Shown here: piece after piece, positions 8,914 through 16,996 of the stretch
How positions within the stretch are numbered: position 1 is the stretch's first letter
How the letters are laid out: each line of letters begins with the position of its first letter
Source: Burkholderiaceae bacterium
Lineage (GTDB): Bacteria; Pseudomonadota; Gammaproteobacteria; Burkholderiales; Burkholderiaceae_C
NCBI GenBank assembly: GCA_024235915.1
Contig: JACKLO010000020.1
Location: forward strand, 50,219-114,218
Reading direction: 5' to 3'
DNA: 64,000 nucleotides
Position numbers and translations under genes: made by a program
The notes under the pieces: model-generated
Database searches by the model: none
Told to the model about the DNA's origin: nothing
Seen by the model: the letters and a program-made list of their open reading frames with translations, nothing else

Positions 8914-9963
8914 ATGCTTGATCATGCCTACACCCGCGGCGCAGCCCTGCCGGCGCTGCTGGCCCGCCGCATCGCCATCATCGACGGGGCCATGGGCACC
9001 ATGATCCAGCGCCACGCGCTGGGTGAGGCCGATTTCCGCGGCACGCGGCTGGCCGATCATGCGAAGGACCTCAAGGGCAACAACGACCTGCTGGTGCTGA
9101 CGCGGCCCGACGTGATCCGCCAGATCCACGATGCCTACCTGGCCGCCGGGGCCGACCTGATCGAGACCAACACCTTCGGCGCCACGTCGATCGCGCAGGA
9201 GGACTACGCGCTGGCCCACCTGGCCCGCGAGATGAACGTGGCTGCGGCACGCATCGCCCGCGAGGCCGCCGATGCCGCATCCACGCCCGAGTGGCCGCGC
9301 CTGGTGGCCGGCGCGCTGGGCCCCACGCCGCGCACCGCCAGCATCAGCCCGGATGTCAACGACCCCGGCGCACGCAACGTCAGCTTCGACCAGCTGCGCG
9401 ACGCCTACCGCGAGCAGGCCGAGGGGCTGCTCGAGGGCGGTGTGGACCTGTTCCTGGTCGAGACCATCTTCGACACGCTCAACGCCAAGGCTGCCATCTT
9501 CGCGCTCGACGAGCTGATGGCCGACACCGGCGAGCGCCTGCCGGTGATCCTCAGCGGTACCGTCACCGACGCCTCGGGCCGCATCCTCAGCGGGCAGACG
9601 GTGCCGGCGTTCTGGCATTCGGTGCGCCATGCGCGGCCGCTGGCCGTGGGCCTCAACTGCGCACTCGGTGCGGCGCTGATGCGGCCGTACATCGAGGAAC
9701 TGGGCAAGGTGGCGGCCGACACCTACATCAGCTGCTACCCGAATGCCGGCCTGCCCAACCCGATGAGCGAGACCGGCTTCGACGAGACGCCGCCGGTCAC
9801 CGCCGGGCTGATGGCCGAGTTCGCCAAGGCTGGCTTCCTGAACATCGCCGGCGGCTGCTGCGGCACGACGCCGGAGCACATCGCGGCGATTCGCCAGCAG
9901 GTGGCGGCCTACCGTCCCCGCAGCCGCCAGGACCCGCTGTTCAGCGGGCTGCTGGCCGCCTGA
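8914..9963 (+). CDS. Homocysteine S-methyltransferase, MetH N-terminal module
   Basis: 349-residue TIM-barrel homocysteine-binding domain equal to the first module of cobalamin-dependent methionine synthase. It has IIDGAMGTMIQRHAL near the N-terminus, DLIETNTFGATSIAQ, GLNCALGAALMRP and the zinc-binding pair in NIAGGCCGTTPEHI at about 307-320. It would transfer a methyl group to homocysteine. The folate, B12 and activation modules are missing, as in the split metH of many Burkholderiales, but the partner gene does not follow here; an OmpA-like gene does. It may therefore work with a partner encoded elsewhere. A stand-alone betaine or S-methylmethionine methyltransferase is the alternative. Confidence 0.85.
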   Translation: MLDHAYTRGAALPALLARRIAIIDGAMGTMIQRHALGEADFRGTRLADHAKDLKGNNDLLVLTRPDVIRQIHDAYLAAGADLIETNTFGATSIAQEDYALAHLAREMNVAAARIAREAADAASTPEWPRLVAGALGPTPRTASISPDVNDPGARNVSFDQLRDAYREQAEGLLEGGVDLFLVETIFDTLNAKAAIFALDELMADTGERLPVILSGTVTDASGRILSGQTVPAFWHSVRHARPLAVGLNCALGAALMRPYIEELGKVAADTYISCYPNAGLPNPMSETGFDETPPVTAGLMAEFAKAGFLNIAGGCCGTTPEHIAAIRQQVAAYRPRSRQDPLFSGLLAA

Positions 9964-9999
9964 GTTATTCGCTTTCTGTCTTACCAAGAAGGATTCCGC

Positions 10000-10518
10000 A
10001 TGTTCGACGAACTGGATGATGGCGCCCGCACGGGCGTCTGGGTGGCCCTGGGGATCGTGGCCTTCGTGCTCTTCGGCCTGATCGGCGGCCTGGCGATTCG
10101 GCAGATGAAGCCGGCCGCGGCGCCGATGGCCGCCGCTGCAGCGGCGCCCGCCGCCATGGTCGACCTGGATGCGCTGCTGGACGTCCCGCTGGCCGGCGAC
10201 CTGGCCGGCACGCTGTATTTCGAGGTCGGCCAGGCCGGGCTCACGCAGGCCGACGGGCCGGCAGTGCTGGCGGCCATCCGCGGTGCGGCCGACGCCGCGC
10301 CGGCGCGCCGGCTGGTGATCTCCGGCTTCCACGACGCCAGCGGCGACGCGCAGATGAACCACGACCTGGCCAAGCAGCGCGCGATCGCAGTGCGTGATGC
10401 GCTGGTGGGTGCCGGTGTCGCGCGCGAGCGCCTTCAGCTGCGCAAGCCAGCGTCCACCGACGGTGGCAGCGCCGACGACCCGCAGGCGCGCCGCGTCGAG
10501 GTGCACCTGGTCGACTGA
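10000..10518 (+). CDS. OmpA-family (C-terminal domain) inner-membrane protein
   Basis: 172-residue protein with one transmembrane helix (about 13-34, VWVALGIVAFVLFGLIGGL), an Ala-rich linker (to about 52) and an OmpA-C-like domain (about 60-172) with LVISGFHDASGDAQMNHDLAKQRA. That segment is the usual peptidoglycan-binding helix region, although the Asp-Arg pair that holds diaminopimelate is only partly recognisable. It could link the inner membrane to peptidoglycan. It starts 37 bases after the MetH module and is probably cotranscribed; no functional link to methionine is obvious. Confidence 0.75.
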   Translation: MFDELDDGARTGVWVALGIVAFVLFGLIGGLAIRQMKPAAAPMAAAAAAPAAMVDLDALLDVPLAGDLAGTLYFEVGQAGLTQADGPAVLAAIRGAADAAPARRLVISGFHDASGDAQMNHDLAKQRAIAVRDALVGAGVARERLQLRKPASTDGGSADDPQARRVEVHLVD

Positions 10519-10544
10519 GGGTCGATGGGGATCACCCACCAGCC

Positions 10545-10570
10545 GGCTGACGGCCCCAAGCTCGTCAGCC
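10545..10570. terminator. Hairpin between convergent genes
   Basis: GGCTGACG (10545-10552) pairs perfectly with CGTCAGCC (10563-10570) around a 10-nt loop, between the convergent OmpA-like and malQ genes. There is no T-run, so it is either a Rho-assisted or transcript-end-protecting hairpin. It is symmetric and could serve both directions. Confidence 0.5.
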
Positions 10571-10583
10571 GCCGCTCAGCCGA

Positions 10584-12128
10584 TCAGTAGCTGGGCGGCT
10601 CCGCCGGCGGTGGCGCCACGCCGATCGGCGCGAACGGCCCGCGGCCGCTGGCCGCCGTCAGCAGCCCCAGCACGCGGCCGGGCTCCGGGCCCACCTGGTC
10701 CCAGTCGAAGCGCCAGGTCCAGTTCGGGCCGCCCAGCGTGCCCGGCGTGTTCATGCGCTGGTCGCTGCCCAGGCCCAGCACGTCCTGCAGCGGGAAGATG
10801 GCCAGGTTGGCCACCGAATTGAGCGCGGCGCGGATCATCGCCCAGTGCACGTCGTGCTCGCCGCAGGCCAGGTAGGTGCCGGCGAAGCGGCGCTCCTGGT
10901 CCTTCGCATTGCGCCACCAGCCCAGCGCCGTGTCGTTGTCGTGGGTGCCGGTGTAGACCACGGTGGCGCGCTCGAACATGTGCGGCAGGAACTCGTGGTC
11001 GCCGCCGCCGCCGAAGGCGAACTGCAGGATCTTCATGCCCGGGTAGCCGCAGGCCTGGCGCAGCGCGTGCACGTCGGGCGTGATGTAGCCCAGGTCCTCG
11101 GCCACGATGGGCAGCGTGCCCAGTTCGGCGGCGATGGCGTCGAACAGCGCCTGCCCCGGGCCCTTGAGCCAGCGGCCCTGCTGCGCCGTGGGGCTGTCGG
11201 CCGGGATCTCCCAGTAGCCGGCGAAGCCGCGGAAGTGGTCGATGCGGAACACGTCGGCCTGGTGCAGCATGCGCTTCACGCGCGCCGTCCACCAGGCGTA
11301 GCCTTCCTTCTTCATGCGGTCCCAGCGGTACAGCGGGTTGCCCCAGCGCTGGCCCAGCGGGCCCAGGTCGTCGGGTGGCACGCCGGCCACCACGGTGGGC
11401 TGGAAGCTCTTGTCCAGCAGGTACAGGTCGGGCCGGCTCCAGCAGTCGGCGCTGTGGTGGGCGATGAAGATGGGCAGGTCACCCATCAGGTGGATGCCGC
11501 GCGTGTTGCAGTACGCCTTGAGCAGCGCGGCCTGGGTGTCGAAGCACCACTGCACCCACTGCCAGAAGCCGATCTCGGTGGCGTGTTCCACGCGCGCCTG
11601 CTTCATGGCGGCGGCCTTGCGCGACGCCAGCGGCGGCGCCCACTGCCACCAGGGCTGGCCGCCATGCGCCGTCTCCAGCGCCATGAACAGCGCGTAGTCG
11701 TCCAGCCAGCCGGCCTGCTCGGCGGCGTAGTTGGCCAGCGCCGCGCGGTCGGCATCGCTGGCCTTGGCGCAGAACCCGGCATGGGCCGCGCGGAGCTGCG
11801 CCATGCGCCAGGGCACGACGCGGCCGAAGTCCACGCGCAGCGGGTCGAAGCCGGCCTCGGGCAGTTCAGGCTCGGGCAGCCAGCCTTTCTCCACCAGTGG
11901 TTCCAGCGCCACCATCAGCGGGCTGCCTGCGAAGGCCGACACGCTCTGGTACGGCGAATCGCCAGGGCCGATGGGCGTGGTCGGCAACCACTGCCACAGG
12001 CGCTGCCCGGCGCCGGCCAGCCAGTCGGCGAAGTGGTAGGCGCCGGGGCCGAAGTCGCCGATACCGTGCGGGCCGGGCAGGGAGGTGACGTGCAACAGCA
12101 CGCCGCTGGCGCGTTGGTGGAGGTCCAT
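10584..12128 (-). CDS. malQ: 4-alpha-glucanotransferase (amylomaltase) MalQ
   Basis: 514-residue GH77 enzyme, close to the family's usual 500. It begins MDLHQRASGVLLHVTSLPGPHGIGDFG and contains WLPTTPIGPGDSPYQS (substrate-binding entrance), RIDHFRGFAGYWEIP (catalytic Asp), PIVAEDLG (catalytic Glu) and YTGTHDND (third Asp), so the catalytic set is complete. It disproportionates maltodextrins, making longer chains and glucose for GlgP. It is the last gene of glgP-glgB-glgX-malQ and starts 35 nt after glgX. Confidence 0.93.
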   Translation of the reverse strand: MDLHQRASGVLLHVTSLPGPHGIGDFGPGAYHFADWLAGAGQRLWQWLPTTPIGPGDSPYQSVSAFAGSPLMVALEPLVEKGWLPEPELPEAGFDPLRVDFGRVVPWRMAQLRAAHAGFCAKASDADRAALANYAAEQAGWLDDYALFMALETAHGGQPWWQWAPPLASRKAAAMKQARVEHATEIGFWQWVQWCFDTQAALLKAYCNTRGIHLMGDLPIFIAHHSADCWSRPDLYLLDKSFQPTVVAGVPPDDLGPLGQRWGNPLYRWDRMKKEGYAWWTARVKRMLHQADVFRIDHFRGFAGYWEIPADSPTAQQGRWLKGPGQALFDAIAAELGTLPIVAEDLGYITPDVHALRQACGYPGMKILQFAFGGGGDHEFLPHMFERATVVYTGTHDNDTALGWWRNAKDQERRFAGTYLACGEHDVHWAMIRAALNSVANLAIFPLQDVLGLGSDQRMNTPGTLGGPNWTWRFDWDQVGPEPGRVLGLLTAASGRGPFAPIGVAPPPAEPPSY

Positions 12129-12163
12129 CGTGGGTCTCGAAGGGGAGAGGGGGAAGGTGTCGG

Positions 12164-14266
12164 TCAGGAAAGTTCTTGCAGCAGCACCAGCGTCCACGGC
12201 GGCACCACCAGGGGGGTGTGCGCCGGGGCTTCGCCGGTGGGCAGATCGCCGCTGCTGTCCAGGGCCAGGGTCCAGCGGTAGGCCGGCAACGTGAACGGGG
12301 TGGGCTGGTCTTCCGGGTTGAACAGCAGCAGCACGCGCGCGCCAGTGCGGGCCGGGTCGCCTGGGCTGATCTGGCAGGCGAAGGCGTGCTCGTGCGGGCT
12401 GTGCCAGTCGCCGTCGACCATCGGCCGGCCGCCGGGGCGCAGCCAGACGATGGCGCAATCGTCGCCGCTGCAGGGGCCGGGCGCGTACCAGCGGTCGTGG
12501 TGCAGCGCCGGCAGGGCGCGGCGCAGCGCGATGCAGCGCGTGGTGAAGGCGCGCAGGTCGGCGTCGGCATTTGCCCAGTCCAGCCAGCCGGTGGCGTTGT
12601 CCTGGTTGTAGGCGTTGTTGTTGCCGCCCTGGCTGTTGGCGATCTCGTCGCCGGCGCAGAACATCGGCGTGCCCTGGGCGAAGGCCAGCGTGGCCAGCAG
12701 GGCGCGGCGCACGCGGTCGCGGCGCAGACGGACGGCCGGGTCGTCGGTCGGCCCCTCGCCGCCAAAGCTGGCGGCGGGTTCACCGTCGCGGCCGTCGCGG
12801 TTGTGCTCGCCGTTGGCCTCGTTGTGCTTGCGGTCGAAGCTGGTCAGGTCGGCCAGCGTGAAGCCGTCGTGCACGGCGATGAAGTTGACCGACGCGCTGG
12901 GCCGCCGCTGGCCATGGTGGAAGAGGTCACTGCTGGCGGTGAAGCGGCGGGCGAAGTCGCCGCGGTGCACGCCACGGTGCAGCCAGTAGCGGCGCACGGT
13001 GTCGCGGAACTGGTCGTTCCATTCCAGGAAGCGGCCGGGGAAGCGGCCGACCTGGTAGCCGTCGTAGGCGGCGTCCCACGGTTCGGCGATCAGGTGCACG
13101 CGGGCGAGCACCGGGTCCTGCCGCAGCGCGGTGAAGAAGGCGGCCTGGGGGTCGTAGCCGTGTGCGGTGCGGCCGAGCACCGGGGCGAGGTCGAAGCGGA
13201 AGCCGTCCACCCCATACGCTTCCACCCAGTGGCGCAGCGAATCCAGCACGAACTGCGTGACCCGCGGGTGCGCCACGTTGAGCGTGTTGCCGCAGCCGGT
13301 GAGGTTCTCGCAGCGGGCGCGGTTGTCGGGCGCCAGCCGGTACCAGCTGGCGTGGTCCAGGCCGCGCCAGCTGAGCGTGCTGCCGTGCTCGTCGCCTTCG
13401 GGCGTGTGGTTGTAGACCACGTCGAGCACCACCTCCAGGCCGTGGGCGTGCAGCGTGTCGACCATCTGGCGGAACTCGCTGGCCACGGCAGCCGGATCGG
13501 TGTCGCCGCCGCGGGCGCAGGCGGCGTAGCGCGGGCTGGGGCAGAAGAAGCCCAGCGTGTTGTAGCCCCAGTAGTTCACCGCGCCGCGGGTCGCCAGCGC
13601 CGGTTCGTCCAGCGCGTAGTACACCGGCAGCAGCGACAGCGTGGTGACGCCCAGGCCCTGGAAGTGGGCGATGGCCGCGGGGTGGGCCAGCCCGGCGTAG
13701 GTGCCGCGCAGCGCCGCCGGGATGTCCGGGTGCTGCATCGTCGCACCCTTGACGTGCAGTTCCAGCAGCACCAGGTCCGACACTGCGTGCCGGGGCGGCA
13801 CGCTGGTGGGCGCCGGCATCGGCGCGGCCACACGTGCCTTCAACGCGAACGCGGCGTTGTCTCGGGTGTCGAAACTGCTGGCGTTGTCCGGGTGGCCGAC
13901 TTCGTAACCGTGGTGCTCAGGCCGCCAGACGTGGCTGCCGACGATCTCCCGTGCCCAGGGGTCCAGCAGCAGCTTGTGCGGGTTGAAGCGGTGGCCCTGC
14001 TCGGGTGCGTAGGGGCCGTGTGCGCGCAGGCCGTAGACCAGGCCCGGCCCGGCGCCGGGTAGGAAGCCGTGGAAGACGCCGTCGTGCGGGCCGTGCAAGG
14101 CCAGGCGCTGGCTTTCGGTGCGGCCCTCGGCGTCGAACAGGCAGAGCTCGACGCGTGTGGCGTGTTCGCTGAAGACGGCGAAGTTCACGCCGCCGTCGCG
14201 CGCCAGCGCACCGAAGGGTTCGTGGCGGCCTTCTTCCAGGGCCTGCAGGGGGAGCGGCGGCATCAT
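12164..14266 (-). CDS. glgX: Glycogen debranching enzyme GlgX
   Basis: 700-residue GH13 isoamylase-type enzyme with an N-terminal CBM48-like domain (GGVNFAVFSEHATRVELCLFD, about 22-45) and a catalytic barrel. Motifs include VVLDVVYNHTPEGDE, DGFRFDLAPVLGR (nucleophile Asp), HLIAEPWDA (acid Glu) and NFIAVHDGFT (third Asp). It removes alpha-1,6 branches from phosphorylase-limit glycogen, working after GlgP and before MalQ. Its ATG overlaps the glgB stop (ATGA at 14263-14266); a second Met codon directly follows and could also serve. Confidence 0.93.
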   Translation of the reverse strand: MMPPLPLQALEEGRHEPFGALARDGGVNFAVFSEHATRVELCLFDAEGRTESQRLALHGPHDGVFHGFLPGAGPGLVYGLRAHGPYAPEQGHRFNPHKLLLDPWAREIVGSHVWRPEHHGYEVGHPDNASSFDTRDNAAFALKARVAAPMPAPTSVPPRHAVSDLVLLELHVKGATMQHPDIPAALRGTYAGLAHPAAIAHFQGLGVTTLSLLPVYYALDEPALATRGAVNYWGYNTLGFFCPSPRYAACARGGDTDPAAVASEFRQMVDTLHAHGLEVVLDVVYNHTPEGDEHGSTLSWRGLDHASWYRLAPDNRARCENLTGCGNTLNVAHPRVTQFVLDSLRHWVEAYGVDGFRFDLAPVLGRTAHGYDPQAAFFTALRQDPVLARVHLIAEPWDAAYDGYQVGRFPGRFLEWNDQFRDTVRRYWLHRGVHRGDFARRFTASSDLFHHGQRRPSASVNFIAVHDGFTLADLTSFDRKHNEANGEHNRDGRDGEPAASFGGEGPTDDPAVRLRRDRVRRALLATLAFAQGTPMFCAGDEIANSQGGNNNAYNQDNATGWLDWANADADLRAFTTRCIALRRALPALHHDRWYAPGPCSGDDCAIVWLRPGGRPMVDGDWHSPHEHAFACQISPGDPARTGARVLLLFNPEDQPTPFTLPAYRWTLALDSSGDLPTGEAPAHTPLVVPPWTLVLLQELS

Positions 14267-16452
14267 TCCGGTGCAAGGAACAGGGTGGCCAGCGGAGGCA
14301 AGACCAGTGCCAGCGACTGCGCGCGGCCGTGCGCCGGCACGGCCTCGACGTCCACCACACCGGCATTGCCCAGGTTGCTGCCGCCGTAGAAGGCCGAGTC
14401 GGTGTTCAGCAGCTCGCGCCAGCGTCGTGCACCCTCGGGCACGCCCAGCCGGAAGCCATGGCGGGGCACCGGCGTCATGTTGCAGACCACGATCACCGGG
14501 CGGCCGGTCTCGTCCTTTCGCAGCCAGGCGTAGACCGACAGCGCGCGCTCATCGGCCGCCAGCCACTCGAAGCCGTGGCCGTCGCAGTCCAGCCGGTGCA
14601 GGGCCGGCTGCTCGCGGTACACGCGGTTCAGGTCGCGCACCAGCTGCTGCACGCCGGCATGGGCCGGCTGCTGCAGATCGCCCCAGGGCAGTTCCACGTC
14701 GTGGTTCCATTCGCTGCGCTGGCCCCATTCCTGGCCCATGAACAGCAGCTTCTTGCCCGGGTGGCCCCACATGAAGCCGTAGTAGGCGCGCAGGTTGGCA
14801 AAACGCTGCCACTCGTCGCCCGGCATCTTGCCGAGCAGGGAACCCTTGCCATGCACCACCTCGTCGTGCGACAGCGGCAGCACGAAGTTCTCGCTGAAGG
14901 CGTAGACGAGGCCGAAGGTCATGCGGTCGTGGTGCCACGCGCGGTGGACCGGGTCCTCGGCCATGTACTTCAGCGTGTCGTGCATCCAGCCCATGTTCCA
15001 CTTGTAGTGGAAGCCCAGGCCGCCCAGGTACGTGGGCGCGGAGACGCCGGGGAAGGCGGTGCTTTCCTCGGCCAACGTGATGGCGCCGGGGCATTCGCTG
15101 CCCAGCACCTCGTTGACGCGCTTGAGCAGCGACACGGCCTCGAGATTTTCGCGCCCGCCGTGCACGTTGGGGATCCATTCGCCGGCATTGCGCGAGTAGT
15201 CGCGGTAGAGCATGGAGGCCACCGCGTCCACGCGCAGGCCGTCGGCGCCCAAACGTTCGCACCAGTACAGCGCACTGCCGGCCAGAAAGTTGCGCACCTC
15301 GTTCCGGCCGAAGTTGTAGATCAGCGTGTTCCAGTCGCGGTGGAAACCTTCGCGTGGGTCGGCGTACTCGAACAGCGGCGTGCCGTCGAACTGCGCCAGG
15401 CCGTGCGCGTCCGACGGGAAGTGCGCCGGCACCCAGTCCAGGATCAGGCCGATGCCGGCCGCGCGGCAGGCCTGCACGAAGCGGGCGAAGCCGGCCGCGT
15501 CACCGAAGCGAGAGGTGGGCGCGTAGAGGCCCAGGGTCTGGTAGCCCCACGAACCGTCGAAGGGATGTTCGGTGACGGGCAGCAGTTCCAGGTGGGTGAA
15601 GCCCAAGTCGGCGGCATAGGCCGGCAGGGTGGCGGCCAGCTTGTCCCAGTCGTGGAACGAGCCGTCGGGGTGACGCCGCCACGAGCCCAGGTGCACCTCG
15701 TAGATGCTCACCGGCGCCTGGCGGGCATTGGCCTCGGCTCGGCCCGCGGGCAGCGACTGGCGCGGTGGCAGCGGCGTGGCCACAACGCTGGCCGTCTCGG
15801 GCCGGTTCTGCGCGGCACGGGCGTACGGATCGCTCTTCAACGGCAGCACCGCGCCATCGGGCGTGCGGATCTCGAACTTGTATCGGTCGCCGGGCGCGGC
15901 ATGGGGCACGAACAGTTCCCAGATGCCACTGGCGCCGCGCGAGCGCATGGGGTGGCGCCGGCCGTCCCAGCCATTGAAGTCACCCACCACGCTGAGCCGG
16001 GCGGCATTGGGCGCCCAGACGGCGAAGCGCACGCCGTCCATCGCATAGACACCTTCACCGAGCGCCATGGGGTGCGCGCCAAGGACCTCGAACGGCCGCA
16101 GGTGCGTGCCTTCGGTCAGGTAGTGCAGGTCGGCATCGCCGATCAGCGGGCCGACGCGGTAGGGGTCGGCCAGGCGTTGCAGGCGACCGCTGGACCAGGT
16201 GACGTCCAGGCGGTAGTCGAAGGGCGTGCGGCGCCGGGGGATGACACCTTCGAAGAAGCCGTCCTTGTGGCGGAGGTCAAGGGCCGCCAGGGTGCGGCCG
16301 GTCTTCGTCTCGACGACGCCCACCGCCGAGGCGCCTGGCAGCCAGGCACGCACCCACAACTGTCGGTGGGCATCGGTGTGCATGCCCAGCACGGCGAACG
16401 GGTCGGCGTGGCGGGCTTCGCGCAGGGCGTGGAGGTCGGCGTTGCTGATCAT
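14263..16452 (-). CDS. glgB: 1,4-alpha-glucan branching enzyme GlgB
   Basis: 729-residue GH13 enzyme, near the E. coli length of 728. It has an N1 module (HADPFAVLGMH, about 15-100), a CBM48 module (about 110-210, GVRFAVWAPNAARLSVVGDFNGWD) and the catalytic barrel. Motifs include LILDWVPAHFPSD, DGLRVDAVASMLYRDYSR (nucleophile Asp), ITLAEESTAFPGV (acid Glu) and LPLSHDEVVHGKGSL (third Asp). It introduces alpha-1,6 branches. The 544-base gap to the upstream glgP gene is filled by a repeat, which is unusual for this otherwise overlapping operon. Confidence 0.93.
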   Translation of the reverse strand: MISNADLHALREARHADPFAVLGMHTDAHRQLWVRAWLPGASAVGVVETKTGRTLAALDLRHKDGFFEGVIPRRRTPFDYRLDVTWSSGRLQRLADPYRVGPLIGDADLHYLTEGTHLRPFEVLGAHPMALGEGVYAMDGVRFAVWAPNAARLSVVGDFNGWDGRRHPMRSRGASGIWELFVPHAAPGDRYKFEIRTPDGAVLPLKSDPYARAAQNRPETASVVATPLPPRQSLPAGRAEANARQAPVSIYEVHLGSWRRHPDGSFHDWDKLAATLPAYAADLGFTHLELLPVTEHPFDGSWGYQTLGLYAPTSRFGDAAGFARFVQACRAAGIGLILDWVPAHFPSDAHGLAQFDGTPLFEYADPREGFHRDWNTLIYNFGRNEVRNFLAGSALYWCERLGADGLRVDAVASMLYRDYSRNAGEWIPNVHGGRENLEAVSLLKRVNEVLGSECPGAITLAEESTAFPGVSAPTYLGGLGFHYKWNMGWMHDTLKYMAEDPVHRAWHHDRMTFGLVYAFSENFVLPLSHDEVVHGKGSLLGKMPGDEWQRFANLRAYYGFMWGHPGKKLLFMGQEWGQRSEWNHDVELPWGDLQQPAHAGVQQLVRDLNRVYREQPALHRLDCDGHGFEWLAADERALSVYAWLRKDETGRPVIVVCNMTPVPRHGFRLGVPEGARRWRELLNTDSAFYGGSNLGNAGVVDVEAVPAHGRAQSLALVLPPLATLFLAPE

Positions 16453-16488
16453 GGCGTCACGGTCTGCAAAGCGTGAGTGTCCGCGATT

Positions 16489-16519
16489 GACCCAAAGCAG
16501 CCGAAGGCTGCTTTGGGTC
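16489..16519. terminator. 14-bp perfect hairpin at the edge of repeat copy A
   Basis: GACCCAAAGCAGCC (16489-16502) and its exact complement (16506-16519) are separated only by GAA. It lies just upstream of glgB and marks one end of the composite repeat. A near-identical hairpin bounds copy C (44559-44589), so it belongs to the repeat, but it may also act as a transcription barrier or RNA-stability element. Confidence 0.55.
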
Positions 16520-16708
16520 CAAGGACCCGATTTCCGTGGGCTCCCCCGAGCCCCCTCCAAGAAGGGGCTCCAGCACGTTCGACGGCACCCCGCCAGCCCC
16601 CCTCCGCGAGGGGGACTCCAGCCAGCTTGACGAGTCGGCCTGGCGGCCGACCGCTGCGCTGTGCACGGATGCAGCGGTGGTTCTCTGGTGAAGCACCTGT
16701 GCACATCC

Positions 16709-16945
16709 GCAAGGCGGTGGCGGGTTGGCTTGTGGCGCGCATGAGAGCGCCGAGCATCGCAGGGCTCATGGCCGAGCGCGCCAGCGCGCTTCGTAGACTG
16801 ACTCGCGGCCGCTGTTCGACCACAGCGAACGAAGTGAGCGGAGGGAGTTTGGCCGCGGGCCATGAGACCGAGAAGCGCAGGGAAGTCGGAGCGTAGCGGA
16901 GACCGCTCGACCTAAGCGCCACAGGCCAACCCGCCGCCGCCTTGC
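16709..16945 (-). repeat. Structured element, copy A (237 nt, inverted 30-nt ends)
   Basis: The arms 16709-16738 and 16916-16945 are inverted repeats with 28 of 30 positions paired. A second inverted pair, GGCC(A)TGAG-type, lies inside. Strand is given relative to copies B and C, so A is reversed. The apical part holds a CGCTGT/ACAGCG hairpin enclosed by CTTCGT/ACGAAG, identical in all copies. Confidence 0.8.
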
Positions 16946-16996
16946 CGCCTCGTCCGTCGTACGCGGTATCCAACGTCCGCTCCGGGTCGGCGCCGG

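Larger units (their letters stand above)
16489..16990. repeat. Composite intergenic repeat, copy A (glgP-glgB gap)
   Basis: This stretch is about 90% identical by eye to the reverse complement of 44559-45065 (copy C), and its right half matches 23425-23710 (copy B). It consists of an outer hairpin block (16489-16700, with several GC-rich stems) and the 237-nt structured element at 16709-16945. Beyond that is an end containing GACCCGGAGCGGACGTTGG (read on the minus strand), also found in copy B. All reading frames through it lack family similarity and differ between copies. No gene is called here. Confidence 0.85.

Noticed and set aside
12176..14062. Long plus-strand open frame opposite glgX
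   Set aside because: It is the antisense shadow of a well-supported gene. Its Val/Gln/His/Arg-rich composition and lack of any motif are typical of high-GC shadows.
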